The notes beneath the pieces were generated by a model. The model was not told the origin of the DNA, did no database searches, and was given only the letters and a program-made list of their open reading frames with translations. Both the position numbers and the translations under genes were made by a program. A stretch of 64,000 nucleotides of DNA from Psychrobacter sp. DAB_AL43B. GTDB taxonomy: Bacteria; Pseudomonadota; Gammaproteobacteria; Pseudomonadales; Moraxellaceae. Positions 18,699-27,681 of the stretch are shown here, one piece after another (within the stretch, counting starts at the first letter, position 1; each line of letters opens with the position of its first letter). The stretch spans positions 2,232,001 to 2,296,000 of the forward strand of contig NZ_LT799838.1 in the NCBI RefSeq assembly GCF_900168255.1. The letters are read 5' to 3'.

Positions 18699-18909
18699 TA
18701 CCTTATCGTTGCACACATCGGGTAAACCATCTGTTGTTTAATAACGATAAAACACAACTTAGTCGATAGATGATTTTTATTAGAAGTTTGCTTATTGCAC
18801 ATAAATGATGTGTTTTTAACAGCTACTTCAAATAGCTAGCTTTTAATAATACGACGAGACTAAGATCGTTGTTAAATAAACTTATCATTAAAAGGTTTGG
18901 AGATAACAC

Positions 18910-19422
18910 ATGCGTTTGACTACTCGAGGCAGATACGCCGTTACCGCTTTGCTAGATTTGGCACTGCAAACCAGCCAACAAGAGAGTGCTGTATCTTTAT
19001 CTGATATTGCTAAGCGACAATCGATATCGATATCTTATCTCGAACAGTTATTTTCAAAACTACGTAAGCGTGGTTTGGTCACGAGTATTCGCGGGGCGGC
19101 AGGCGGCTATCATTTAGCCAAGCCACTTGATCAGATAGATGTGATGAGTATTATCTCTGCTGTCGATGAGTCGGTTAACGCGATGCAGTGTGAAGGACGC
19201 GGCGACTGTCAAAGTGGTACAATGTGCCTCACTCATGATTTGTGGTGTGCCTTATCCAATCATGTTGAGCAGTACTTGAAAAATATAACATTGGCGCAAT
19301 TGTTAGATATGGAGCACGTGCAGTCAGTGTCAGACCGTCAGCACACATTTTCTTCGAAAGACATTTCTATAAAAGACATCAATACTATTACTTTATCGAC
19401 CAGCGAGGCAAACCCAGCATGA
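18910..19422 (+). CDS. iscR: Iron-sulfur cluster regulator IscR
   Basis: Rrf2-family repressor that senses Fe-S status. The winged-helix N-terminus [19 protein letters not shown] is almost invariant in IscR. Cluster ligands are Cys94, Cys100, Cys106 and His109 (ending in CLTHDLW), equal to E. coli Cys92/98/104 and His107. At 170 residues it is slightly longer than E. coli, with a Ser/Thr-rich tail. GGAG precedes the ATG. Its stop overlaps the iscS start (ATGA), so the two are translationally coupled. Confidence 0.97.
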   Translation: MRLTTRGRYAVTALLDLALQTSQQESAVSLSDIAKRQSISISYLEQLFSKLRKRGLVTSIRGAAGGYHLAKPLDQIDVMSIISAVDESVNAMQCEGRGDCQSGTMCLTHDLWCALSNHVEQYLKNITLAQLLDMEHVQSVSDRQHTFSSKDISIKDINTITLSTSEANPA

Positions 19423-20645
19423 GCCAACATAACAAACTTATATACTTAGATTATGCCGCCACTACGCCAGTTGCTAAGTCAGTCGCTGCCAAGATGAGCG
19501 AGTATCTGACGGTAGACGGCATCTTTGGTAACCCAGCATCACGCTCGCATGGCTATGGCTGGCAAGCTGAAGAAGCAGTTGAAACGGCACGTGGGCAAGT
19601 TGCTGACGTCATCCATGCGGATCCACGCGAAATCGTCTTTACTTCTGGTGCAACAGAATCTGATAACTTAGCCATTAAAGGCGCCGCACATTTTTATCAG
19701 TCTCGTGGTAAGCATATTATTACCAGTAAAATTGAGCATAAAGCGGTACTAGATACTTGCCGCGAGCTTGAGCAAGAAGGTTTCGAGATTACTTACCTTG
19801 AGCCACAGCCAAGCACTGGTATGATTTTGCCAGAGCAAGTGAAAGCTGCCTTACGTGAAGATACGATTTTAGTATCACTCATGATGGTCAATAACGAGCT
19901 TGGTACGATTACAGATGTTGCTGCTATTGGCGAAATCACTCGTGAAGCGGGTGTTATCTTCCATGTTGATGGCGCGCAGTCTGTTGGCAAGGTGCTTATC
20001 AACCTTGAAGAGATGAAAATAGACTTAATGAGCTTCTCAGGTCATAAAGCATACGGTCCTAAAGGTATTGGTGCACTATTTGTGAGCCGTAAGCCACGTA
20101 TTCGTCTAAAAGCAGAGCAACATGGCGGCGGTCATGAGCGCGGCATGCGTTCAGGTACCTTGCCTACCCATCAAATCGTTGGTCTTGGTGCAGCCTTTGC
20201 TTTAGCCAATGAGCGTTATCAAGAAGACCACGATCACGCGGCAAAATTACGCCAAAAGTTGTGGGATGGTTTACAAGATATTGAAGAGATTTATCTAAAC
20301 GGTGATTTAGAAAACAGCGTTCCTAATATTGTAAATATCAGCTTTAACTTTGTTGAGGGCGAATCGCTCATGATGTCGCTAAAAGACTTAGCCGTATCAT
20401 CAGGTTCAGCCTGTACGTCAGCGACGCTTGAGCCATCATATGTATTGCGTGCTATCGGTCGCCCAGATGAGTTGGCGCATAGCTCAATCCGCTTTAGCTT
20501 CGGTCGTTATACGACTGAAGAAGATATTGATACAGTTATTACCCAGATGCATCAAGCCGTTGACAAATTACGTGCCCTATCGCCACTTTGGGATATGTAT
20601 CAAGAAGGCGTTGATTTAGACTCAGTAGAGTGGTCTGAGCATTAA
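19419..20645 (+). CDS. iscS: Cysteine desulfurase IscS
   Basis: PLP enzyme that takes sulfur from L-cysteine and passes it to IscU and to tRNA-thiolation partners. The PLP lysine is Lys210 in [12 protein letters not shown]. The persulfide cysteine is Cys332 in [20 protein letters not shown]. The C-terminus VEWSEH is the IscU-docking tail. The 408-residue length is close to the 404 of E. coli. The ATG overlaps the iscR stop by four bases. A 188-base gap follows before iscU, larger than in enterics. Confidence 0.98.
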   Translation: MSQHNKLIYLDYAATTPVAKSVAAKMSEYLTVDGIFGNPASRSHGYGWQAEEAVETARGQVADVIHADPREIVFTSGATESDNLAIKGAAHFYQSRGKHIITSKIEHKAVLDTCRELEQEGFEITYLEPQPSTGMILPEQVKAALREDTILVSLMMVNNELGTITDVAAIGEITREAGVIFHVDGAQSVGKVLINLEEMKIDLMSFSGHKAYGPKGIGALFVSRKPRIRLKAEQHGGGHERGMRSGTLPTHQIVGLGAAFALANERYQEDHDHAAKLRQKLWDGLQDIEEIYLNGDLENSVPNIVNISFNFVEGESLMMSLKDLAVSSGSACTSATLEPSYVLRAIGRPDELAHSSIRFSFGRYTTEEDIDTVITQMHQAVDKLRALSPLWDMYQEGVDLDSVEWSEH

Positions 20646-20833
20646 GATTTATTCAGTAGTAAAATAACGATATGGTTATTAAATATAGCCATTAGACGAT
20701 CAATCAAACAATTATAAATACAGTTTTTATAAGTGAAATGTTTGACCCCAATTATCGATGAGTAAGTAGACATTAAAAGTTAGTAAGTTACTAATCTAAG
20801 ATGCTGCTCATCATCTAACTAGGAGAAAATCCC

Positions 20834-21226
20834 ATGGCCTATAGTGACCAAGTTATTGATCATTACGAAAACCCACGCAACGTTGGCAATCTTGATAAAA
20901 ATGCCAAAAACGTTGGTACCGGTATGGTCGGTGCCCCAGCCTGTGGTGATGTGATGCGTCTACAAATTCAAGTTGATGATAACGGTATCATTGAAGATGC
21001 ACGCTTTAAAACCTATGGCTGCGGCTCAGCAATTGCTTCAAGCTCACTCGTCACTGAGTGGTTAAAAGGCAAAAGTTTAGACCAAGCTGGCGAAATTAAG
21101 AACAGTCACATTGCTGAAGAACTAGCATTACCACCAGTAAAAGTGCATTGCTCTGTCCTTGCAGAAGATGCTATCAAAGCGGCTATTAGTGATTATAAAG
21201 GCAAGCATGCGGCGGCTGAAGCGTAG
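20834..21226 (+). CDS. iscU: Fe-S scaffold protein IscU
   Basis: Scaffold on which [2Fe-2S] and [4Fe-4S] clusters are built. Ligands Cys37, Asp39, Cys63, His105 and Cys106 are all present. The chaperone-recognition motif LPPVK (residues 99-103) used by HscA is intact. The 130-residue length matches the family. AGGAGA stands about 8 bases before the ATG. A terminator-like hairpin lies between this gene and iscA. Confidence 0.98.
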   Translation: MAYSDQVIDHYENPRNVGNLDKNAKNVGTGMVGAPACGDVMRLQIQVDDNGIIEDARFKTYGCGSAIASSSLVTEWLKGKSLDQAGEIKNSHIAEELALPPVKVHCSVLAEDAIKAAISDYKGKHAAAEA

Positions 21227-21342
21227 TCGTAGTTAAAACGACCAGCTATATTGAGTATATGTGTAAGCAGCTTAATATATATTATTTAGTAACTTGCTCT
21301 TTGTATAAAAGCGCAAGCTGCTGAAAAGCGGCTAACGCCATG

Positions 21343-21380
21343 AAGGTGACAATGACGCTTATGTAATTGTCACCTTTTAT
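21343..21380 (+). terminator. Terminator-like hairpin between iscU and iscA
   Basis: A perfect 11-bp stem AAGGTGACAAT / ATTGTCACCTT (21343-21353 with 21366-21376), 12-base loop, followed by TTTTATTTATTTT. It lies inside the isc gene order and could stop some transcripts after iscU or stabilise the iscRSU 3' end. Confidence 0.65.
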
Positions 21381-21493
21381 TTATTTTAAACGGTTTATTC
21401 GAATTATCTTGGCAAGCGCTTTATTTTGCCAACTGACATAAAGTATTTATTCAGATTTTTTATCTCTATTATTGATAGTCAATAGGAGTTGGC

Positions 21494-21814
21494 ATGATTG
21501 AAATGACAGAACGCGCCGCTCAGCATGTTCGAGATTTTTTGGACAATCGCGGTAAAGGTGAAGGTATCCGAGTCGGTATCCGTACAGCAGGTTGTTCGGG
21601 TTTGGCTTATGTTTTAGAGTTTGTCGATACGCCTGATGAAAATGACACGCGTTATGAAAGTCGTGACGTTAGCATCTTTATCGACCCTAAAAGCTTGGTA
21701 TATTTAGATGGCTTATTGATGGATTATGAAAAAGAAGGCCTAAACGAAGGCTTTAAATTCACCAATCCCAATCAAAAAGGCGAATGTGGCTGCGGTGAAT
21801 CCTTTACGGTGTAA
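21494..21814 (+). CDS. iscA: A-type Fe-S carrier IscA
   Basis: Carries or transfers Fe-S clusters to target proteins. The three conserved cysteines are Cys34 (in [10 protein letters not shown]), Cys98 and Cys100 (GECGCGESF). The 106 residues fit the family. AATAGGAG precedes the ATG. It lies 267 bases beyond iscU behind a hairpin, so it may have reduced or separate expression. Confidence 0.96.
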   Translation: MIEMTERAAQHVRDFLDNRGKGEGIRVGIRTAGCSGLAYVLEFVDTPDENDTRYESRDVSIFIDPKSLVYLDGLLMDYEKEGLNEGFKFTNPNQKGECGCGESFTV

Positions 21815-21875
21815 GCTTTTTTATTGAATAAGATAGAAGTCCTCAAAATAATAAATAAAAATGAAGGCATGTGAT

Positions 21876-22457
21876 ATGACAGACAATACTCCAGAAGCAC
21901 AGTTTGACAACTTCTTTGCCCTATTTGAGCAGCCTGTACAATTTGACATCATCCAAGACAGCCTTGATCAACGTCTACGTCTCCTGCAAAAACACTATCA
22001 TCCTGATAATGTCGCAAAAAATGTGGCAGATAATGCAAAAGCAACGCAGCAGTCTGAGCAAGCGTCGGCACTTATTAATCAAGCCTATCAGACGCTCAGT
22101 GCGCCTGATAGCCGCGCCAGCTACCTGTTAGATATGGCTGGTCAAGCGCAAAATGTAGAGCATTCCATCGCAGATTTGGACTTTTTAGAAGATGCCATGC
22201 AAATGCGTATTGATTTAGACGATGCCATTGGCGATAAAGATATATCAGCGCTGCAACAGCTACACCCACAGATTACAGAACGCCTAGCTAAGCAGTCTGC
22301 ACGTTTTAATAATGCTTACCAAAACCAAGACTGGCAAGCGGCAATTGATGCGACCCAAAAACTGAAGTTTTTAGTCAAATTGAATGCAGACATCACTATT
22401 GGGCTTGATGAAGTCGCAACTACTCAGCATTTAGATGATGATGATTTATATGTTTAA
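21876..22457 (+). CDS. hscB: Fe-S co-chaperone HscB
   Basis: J-domain protein that brings IscU to HscA and stimulates its ATPase. The HPD motif is present in KHYHPDN, followed by the J-domain helix ending in LINQAYQTLSAPDSRASYLL, and the C-terminal helical IscU-binding domain. An ATG at 21861 is in frame five codons earlier, but ATG 21876 is preferred because AAGG stands 8 bases before it and TDNTPEAQFDNFFALF fits the family start. Confidence 0.95.
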   Translation: MTDNTPEAQFDNFFALFEQPVQFDIIQDSLDQRLRLLQKHYHPDNVAKNVADNAKATQQSEQASALINQAYQTLSAPDSRASYLLDMAGQAQNVEHSIADLDFLEDAMQMRIDLDDAIGDKDISALQQLHPQITERLAKQSARFNNAYQNQDWQAAIDATQKLKFLVKLNADITIGLDEVATTQHLDDDDLYV

Positions 22458-22816
22458 ACCATTTATTTTTACTGGCATCATTTTTAAATACAACTGACTT
22501 AGTCCAACTTCAAATATGCATAGTGCTTTTCTTATGCCTAATGACTTTTTATAGAAGTATCTGATTATTATAGAAGCACTTTAATTTAAAAACAGTTACC
22601 AACACAGTGAATGACTACTTATTTAAAAGCGATGGTTAAAATAGTACCAACTATCCCGTATAATCACTTACTTTAAATACCCTTAACTGCTGATTTCTAC
22701 ATTAGACTATTTATATCGTGCTGATATTTGATAGAAAAATGCAGTGGTTAAATAATAGTAGCCTGCATGTTGTATTTGTTCCATTTCACTTATTCATTTT
22801 ATCTTTGAGTTGTCTT
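22458..22816. other. Gap between hscB and hscA with a promoter
   Basis: 359 bases between genes that are normally almost contiguous. It holds a good promoter (22636-22664). No small gene is credible. The frame open upstream of hscA from 22718 is hydrophobic but lacks similarity to HscA. Confidence 0.45.
22636..22664 (+). promoter_or_regulatory. Putative internal promoter for hscA-fdx
   Basis: TTAAAA (22636-22641), exactly 17 bases, then a perfect TATAAT (22659-22664), about 152 bases before the hscA ATG. Confidence 0.45.
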
Positions 22817-24694
22817 ATGTCCTTATTGCAAATTGCTGAACCCAATCAAAGTACTCGACCTCACCAACATCGTTTTGGTTTAGGAATTGACCTTGGTACG
22901 ACGCGCTCATTGGTCGCTGTAGTGCGTTCAGGTAAGGCGCAAGTTTTGCAAGCAAGCACAACGACTGATACCTTATTGCCTTCCGTGGTTTATTATCCAA
23001 GTACAGGCAAGCCACTGGTTGGCTATGACGCCCTCGCTCACTTAGCAGATGATCCAAAAAATACGATCATCTCGGCTAAGCGCTTTATGGGTCGTAGTCA
23101 AGCGGATATCAAATTCTCACACCCTTATGAATTAAGTGGTGACAAAGATGCGATGCCAGCGTTTGTTACCGCCCAAGGAGAAGTATCTCCCGTTGAGGTT
23201 TCAGCGCGTATTTTAGCAGCGCTTGAACAGCGTGCTGCTAATGCATTGCCTGACGAGAGCATACAAGGTGCTGTTATTACTGTGCCCGCTTATTTTGATG
23301 AAGCGCAACGCCAAGCGACTAAAGATGCAGCTCAAGCGGCGGGTATCAATGTACTGCGTCTATTAAATGAGCCTACCGCTGCCGCTGTGGCTTACGGGCT
23401 TGACCAGCCTACTGGCGTTGATAGCGAAAGCCATTATCTAATCTATGATTTAGGCGGCGGTACTTTTGATGTGTCTATTTTGAAACTGAATGATGGCGTC
23501 TTTGAAGTGTTAGCAACGGGTGGTAATAGTGCGCTCGGTGGCGATGATATTGATCGTCTCTTAACCAATTGGCTCATCAAACAATTACATATCGACCCTA
23601 AAGATGTGAGCCTTCATGATAAATCGATACTCGCCCAACAAGCCAAAGCGTATAAGCAAGCATTGACTGACGTTGAGCAAGTTGATATTGACATCATCGT
23701 CAATGAACAATCTTATCAAGGTGTCTTGCGCCGTGAAGATTTACTCACTATCGCAGCACCAGTAAATAGCCGCACATTGAGCGTCTGTGAACAAGTATTA
23801 CGTGACGCTAAACTTTCTAAGACAGACTTAGATGAAGTTATTTTGGTTGGTGGCTCTACACGCATGCCTGCGGTTCAGCAAGTCGTTACGGAGTTTTTTG
23901 CCAAGCAGCCACTTTGCCGTCTCAATCCAGATGAAGTGGTTGCCTTAGGCGCAGCACAGACAGCGCATCAATTGGTTAACGGTGATAGCGATAACAATCT
24001 ATTGCTATTGGATGTAACGCCGCTATCGCTGGGTCTTGAAACCATGGGCGGTCTGGTTGAAGTCCTTATCCCGCGTAATACGCCTATTCCTGTCAAAAAA
24101 CGCCAAATCTTTACCACTTATCAAGATGGTCAAACGGGCATGGTGATTCATGTGGTGCAGGGCGAGCGTGAGACAGTAGATAACTGCCGCTCACTTGGAC
24201 GCTTTGAGCTTTATGGTATTCCGCCTATGAAAGCTGGGTTTGCTCGTATTGAAGTGACTTTTAGTATTGACGCTAATGGGCAACTGACAGTGAGTGCACA
24301 AGAAACGACGACCAAAACAGAAAGTAAAATTGAGATTGTTCCCTCTTATGGACTGTCTGATGAGCAAAAAGAACAGTTACTGATTGCAGGGTTCAAATAC
24401 GCTGAAGAAGATAAGAACGCCCGTTCTTTAATCGAAACTAAGGTAGAGGCTGAACGCGAAGTATTGGCGCTCCAATCGGCACTGAAAGAATTTGCTTCAT
24501 TACTCTCACCTGAAGCACAACAGTCATTAGCGGAAACCATGCAAGCACTAGAAGCAACACTTAATACTGACGATTTGGCACTTATCGAAGCAAAACAAGC
24601 ACAGCTTAAACCCCATAGTGACGCCTTTGCTGCTCTTATTATGGACCAAAGCGTCAAAGCCAGTATGGCGGGGACTAGTGCACAAGATTGGTAG
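22817..24694 (+). CDS. hscA: Fe-S chaperone HscA (Hsp70 family)
   Basis: Specialised Hsp70 that releases clusters from IscU by binding its LPPVK motif. The ATPase domain shows GIDLGTTRSLVAVV, YDLGGGTFDVSIL, LLNEPTAAAVAYG and VGGSTRMPAV. The substrate domain begins near DVTPLSLGLETMGG. ATG 22817 gives MSLLQIAEPNQS, which matches the E. coli HscA N-terminus (MALLQISEPG), and a 625-residue protein; 33 extra in-frame upstream codons are rejected. fdx follows after 89 bases. Confidence 0.97.
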   Translation: MSLLQIAEPNQSTRPHQHRFGLGIDLGTTRSLVAVVRSGKAQVLQASTTTDTLLPSVVYYPSTGKPLVGYDALAHLADDPKNTIISAKRFMGRSQADIKFSHPYELSGDKDAMPAFVTAQGEVSPVEVSARILAALEQRAANALPDESIQGAVITVPAYFDEAQRQATKDAAQAAGINVLRLLNEPTAAAVAYGLDQPTGVDSESHYLIYDLGGGTFDVSILKLNDGVFEVLATGGNSALGGDDIDRLLTNWLIKQLHIDPKDVSLHDKSILAQQAKAYKQALTDVEQVDIDIIVNEQSYQGVLRREDLLTIAAPVNSRTLSVCEQVLRDAKLSKTDLDEVILVGGSTRMPAVQQVVTEFFAKQPLCRLNPDEVVALGAAQTAHQLVNGDSDNNLLLLDVTPLSLGLETMGGLVEVLIPRNTPIPVKKRQIFTTYQDGQTGMVIHVVQGERETVDNCRSLGRFELYGIPPMKAGFARIEVTFSIDANGQLTVSAQETTTKTESKIEIVPSYGLSDEQKEQLLIAGFKYAEEDKNARSLIETKVEAEREVLALQSALKEFASLLSPEAQQSLAETMQALEATLNTDDLALIEAKQAQLKPHSDAFAALIMDQSVKASMAGTSAQDW

Positions 24695-24783
24695 CAGACA
24701 CGTTTAGGAATATAGCTTAGCCATCATATTAAGCTTATTTTTTAGATTTTATTTTAAATTGATTAGCACTGGATAGACACCTT

Positions 24784-25122
24784 ATGCCAAAAATTACTGT
24801 ACTACCCCATCATGAAATTTGCCCTGAAGGTATTGAAGTCGAGCTAGAAGCGGGCAGCAACTTATGCAAAGCGCTTTTAGAAAAGGGTATTAAAATTGAG
24901 CATGCTTGTGAGATGTCAAAAGCTTGTACCACCTGTCATGTCGTGGTACGTAAAGGCTTTAATAGCCTAGATGAGATGGATGATATCGAAGCAGACTTGC
25001 TAGATCGCGCTTGGGGCTTAGAGCCTGACTCACGATTATCCTGTCAGGTGATGCTTGATGATGAAGATTTAACTATTGAGATTCCTAAATATACGTTAAA
25101 CCATGCCAAAGAAAACCACTAA
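24784..25122 (+). CDS. fdx: ISC-type [2Fe-2S] ferredoxin
   Basis: Electron donor for Fe-S assembly. The cluster cysteines are Cys42, Cys48, Cys51 and Cys87, arranged as in adrenodoxin-type ISC ferredoxins (CEMSKACTTCHVVV, then SRLSCQ). The 112-residue length matches E. coli Fdx. It ends the isc group; an iscX gene, which often follows, is absent here. A terminator lies 70 bases downstream. Confidence 0.97.
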   Translation: MPKITVLPHHEICPEGIEVELEAGSNLCKALLEKGIKIEHACEMSKACTTCHVVVRKGFNSLDEMDDIEADLLDRAWGLEPDSRLSCQVMLDDEDLTIEIPKYTLNHAKENH

Positions 25123-25191
25123 ATAATAATAACTTACCTATGAGCGTCGTTAGCGAGATGGTTTGATATATTAAGAAGATAACGTTATATA

Positions 25192-25226
25192 AAAAAAGCC
25201 AGTTATTATTAATAACCGGCTTTTTT
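25192..25226. terminator. Terminator at the end of the isc locus
   Basis: GCCAGTTATT (25198-25207) pairs with AATAACCGGC (25211-25220) with one A-C mismatch, flanked by A and T runs. It may also serve the convergent cyclase gene. Confidence 0.82.
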
Positions 25227-25319
25227 CTATTTTTAATGCTCAAAAACTATATTCTCTAAGCCCATGTGGTCAATTCAAAATAAAAGATAGTCACCTATAA
25301 CACCATTATCAGCCTTCAC

Positions 25320-26741
25320 TTACTTATGACGTTGACCTTCTTGCTTACTCGCTTTAGTCATCTCAAGCGTAATCGCCTTCTCTTCTTGCTCAATACGCTC
25401 AAGCGCAATATTTAAGCGATTTCGAATATCTTGATAATCGTTATCCTGCATGTCTCTAAAATTCAGGTGGAGGTTAAAACCCGGTAGTGTATGATCCACC
25501 CATTTCGACAACTTACCTTTATTCGCATCTGGGTCGAGTACTTGCCAGGCGCTTACTTTACTATCAAAGCCTTTTAACTGAAAAGATCCAGCATATTCAC
25601 AGTCGTAATCATGAGAGATATAATCATGGGTACGCTCACTAATAAATATCTCACTCTTACCAGCGACTGCTTCAAGTCTTGAGGCAAGGTTGGCTTCTTT
25701 GCCAATGAGCGTATAGCTCAGACGATTATTACTACCAAAGTTACCGACATGGCAATAGCCCGTGGTAATGCCAATACGTATATACAAGCCTTCAAAGCCC
25801 ATAAGCCGCCATTTCTGCCTTAAGGTGCGCATCTCACGGCGCATATCTATTGCCATAGCGACACAGTCTAATGCGTCTTGACGTGGGCCACGGCTATCTG
25901 GCTCACCAAAAAAGCACACCATACCATCGCCGATGAACTTATCTAATACTGCACCATGTTTATTGGCAATTAAAGTCATACAGTGCATATAGGTATTTAA
26001 GATATCAGCCAAATTATCAGCGCTTAAGCTATCAGACAGTTCCGTAAAACCGACGATATCTGAGAACATGATCGTCAGCTTAGCCCGCTTATTAGAGACA
26101 CTTACGGGGACGTCTGCTTTTACAATAGGTTCCCAGATTTGCGGTGGTATAAAACGCGTTAATTTATTAATAACGGAAACCATGGTATTTAATCGCCCAG
26201 CCGCTTGCTGAGCACGGCCTTCGTAATGAATATAATCATGATATACGCGGCGAAAATGACACAAGATTACAATGATAGTTGCCAATAATATGACGGAGGT
26301 TATCCAGTCTTCATGACAATCTATTTCATTGATACTTAAAGTGACGCTGACATAATAAAAAATAATGACAGTGACTACTGATACCGTTATCAGTTTTAGA
26401 TGATTTTCAGAACTACTAATAATAACACGCAGTGCTATCAAGGCCGCCAAACTCAGTGAAATTATAGGACAAAACTGTATTGAGCCAATGACCGCAGATA
26501 ATAAAATAATAACAATATTGGACGTCCAAAAACTTGTTTGGCGGCGGTAGTTATAAATTAGAATCATGAGACTAGGTAGGCAGACGACGACGAGAAGCGC
26601 CATCGAAGTTGGACTGAAGTCAAAGTGCACGGCAAGCAGAATAACGCTTAGTATTAAAACAAATACTTCCGGATAGTCAAATCGATAGGCATCCTTACCC
26701 TGTATAGATTTTTTTGGGCTTAATATATCTAAAAATGCCAT
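25320..26741 (-). CDS. Membrane-bound class III adenylate/guanylate cyclase
   Basis: 473 residues. About five to six hydrophobic helices (roughly 26-165) form an N-terminal membrane domain I cannot assign to a named sensor family. A linker helix leads to the class III catalytic domain (about 218-405). The two metal-binding aspartates are D228 in MFSDIVGF and D272 in FIGDGMVCFFGE; the NLASRLEA stretch is also conserved. It probably makes cAMP, but substrate choice cannot be proven from sequence. The C-terminus has about 40 charged residues. It stands alone on the minus strand. Confidence 0.88.
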   Translation of the reverse strand: MAFLDILSPKKSIQGKDAYRFDYPEVFVLILSVILLAVHFDFSPTSMALLVVVCLPSLMILIYNYRRQTSFWTSNIVIILLSAVIGSIQFCPIISLSLAALIALRVIISSSENHLKLITVSVVTVIIFYYVSVTLSINEIDCHEDWITSVILLATIIVILCHFRRVYHDYIHYEGRAQQAAGRLNTMVSVINKLTRFIPPQIWEPIVKADVPVSVSNKRAKLTIMFSDIVGFTELSDSLSADNLADILNTYMHCMTLIANKHGAVLDKFIGDGMVCFFGEPDSRGPRQDALDCVAMAIDMRREMRTLRQKWRLMGFEGLYIRIGITTGYCHVGNFGSNNRLSYTLIGKEANLASRLEAVAGKSEIFISERTHDYISHDYDCEYAGSFQLKGFDSKVSAWQVLDPDANKGKLSKWVDHTLPGFNLHLNFRDMQDNDYQDIRNRLNIALERIEQEEKAITLEMTKASKQEGQRHK

Positions 26742-27044
26742 GGTCGATATTCGCTTAAACTAGAAAACCATCAGAAGTATCAAGAAGAATGAAAGTGTGT
26801 TTATAAAAAGTTGATTATATAAGTAGTTACTAAATCTATATATTATAGCTCTTTATTCCCAGAGCACCTATGTCACTCATAACCGAAAGCATACCACTTA
26901 TCATTCATCTTGACTTAAAGCCTATTCAAATGGTCATCGTGATATCCTTACTTTCAATTAAAAATAAAGCCAGACAACTTATATCTGGCTTTTTTTGGTA
27001 GCTTACATTCTGAAAAAACATTAAGATTCTCAATTAAGGCTTTA
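26742..27044. other. Intergenic region cyclase / HIT gene
   Basis: 303 AT-rich bases. They contain the HIT-gene terminator at 26965-26994 and presumably the cyclase promoter on the minus strand. I see nothing else. Confidence 0.4.
26965..26994 (-). terminator. Terminator after the HIT-family gene
   Basis: AAAGCCAGA (26965-26973) pairs with TCTGGCTTT (26983-26991), 9-base loop, with an A/T-rich tail on the minus-strand side. Confidence 0.65.
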
Positions 27045-27476
27045 TTACATTTGCCAATCAAATGGCATTTGATGGTGACCACGTAGTGCCATCATTAAAG
27101 TCTGCTGCATCTGTGCCAATACCTCTTTGCTATAAGGAACAGCAGGCACGCCCCATACTGGGTTTGGCCATTGCATATCGTTTTGATAACGAACGATATG
27201 ATGAAAATGCAATTGTGGTACTTGATTACCCAGTGCGGCCACATTCATTTTATCCGCTTGAAAGGTCTTGGCAAGTTGACTTGATAACCAGCTCGATTCA
27301 CGTAAAAACTGCGTTTGGTCAGCCTCAGATAACTCATACAACTCTTTAATACCTGATACACGCGGCACTAATATCAACCAAGGGAACTGACAATCATTGA
27401 TTAAACGGCAGGTAGATAATGGAAAATCACCCACTAAAAAACTATCGGCAGCAAGTTTATGATGAAGTTGGAACAT
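27045..27476 (-). CDS. HIT-family nucleotide hydrolase/transferase
   Basis: 143 residues. The histidine-triad region reads QLHFHHIV (Q88, H90, H92, H93), the variant found in a proteobacterial HIT subgroup in which Gln replaces the first His. The N-terminal DCQFPWLILVPRV strand is also typical. Family members hydrolyse or transfer nucleotide phosphates; the substrate is unknown. It stands alone between mfd and the cyclase gene. Confidence 0.87.
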   Translation of the reverse strand: MFQLHHKLAADSFLVGDFPLSTCRLINDCQFPWLILVPRVSGIKELYELSEADQTQFLRESSWLSSQLAKTFQADKMNVAALGNQVPQLHFHHIVRYQNDMQWPNPVWGVPAVPYSKEVLAQMQQTLMMALRGHHQMPFDWQM

Positions 27477-27681
27477 AATGACGGTTCTCTTGTTATGAAG
27501 CTTAAGTAAAAGGAAATAAAAAAGTAAAATGCAATAAGCTGAAAATTAGGGGTTAAAAATATAGTGTCACTATTTTATCAGTTATCCAGCCGATAAAATA
27601 GCGACATAAGCCATTGGCTTTGCGTTACCTAGCTAACCTACTTAGCTTGTATCCCTGACATGCCGTTATTATCCAACCAAT

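Larger units (their letters stand above)
18368..18909. other. Intergenic region and iscR leader
   Basis: 542 bases. It contains the terminator at 18423-18461, the iscR promoter with its operator (18665-18698) and then a roughly 205-base stretch before the iscR ATG. That leader is unusually long and AT-rich, and I find no open frame with a good ribosome-binding site in it. Confidence 0.5.

Noticed and set aside
22718..22816. 33-codon N-terminal extension of HscA
   Set aside because: The E. coli HscA N-terminus aligns exactly with ATG 22817, and the extension has no ribosome-binding site.
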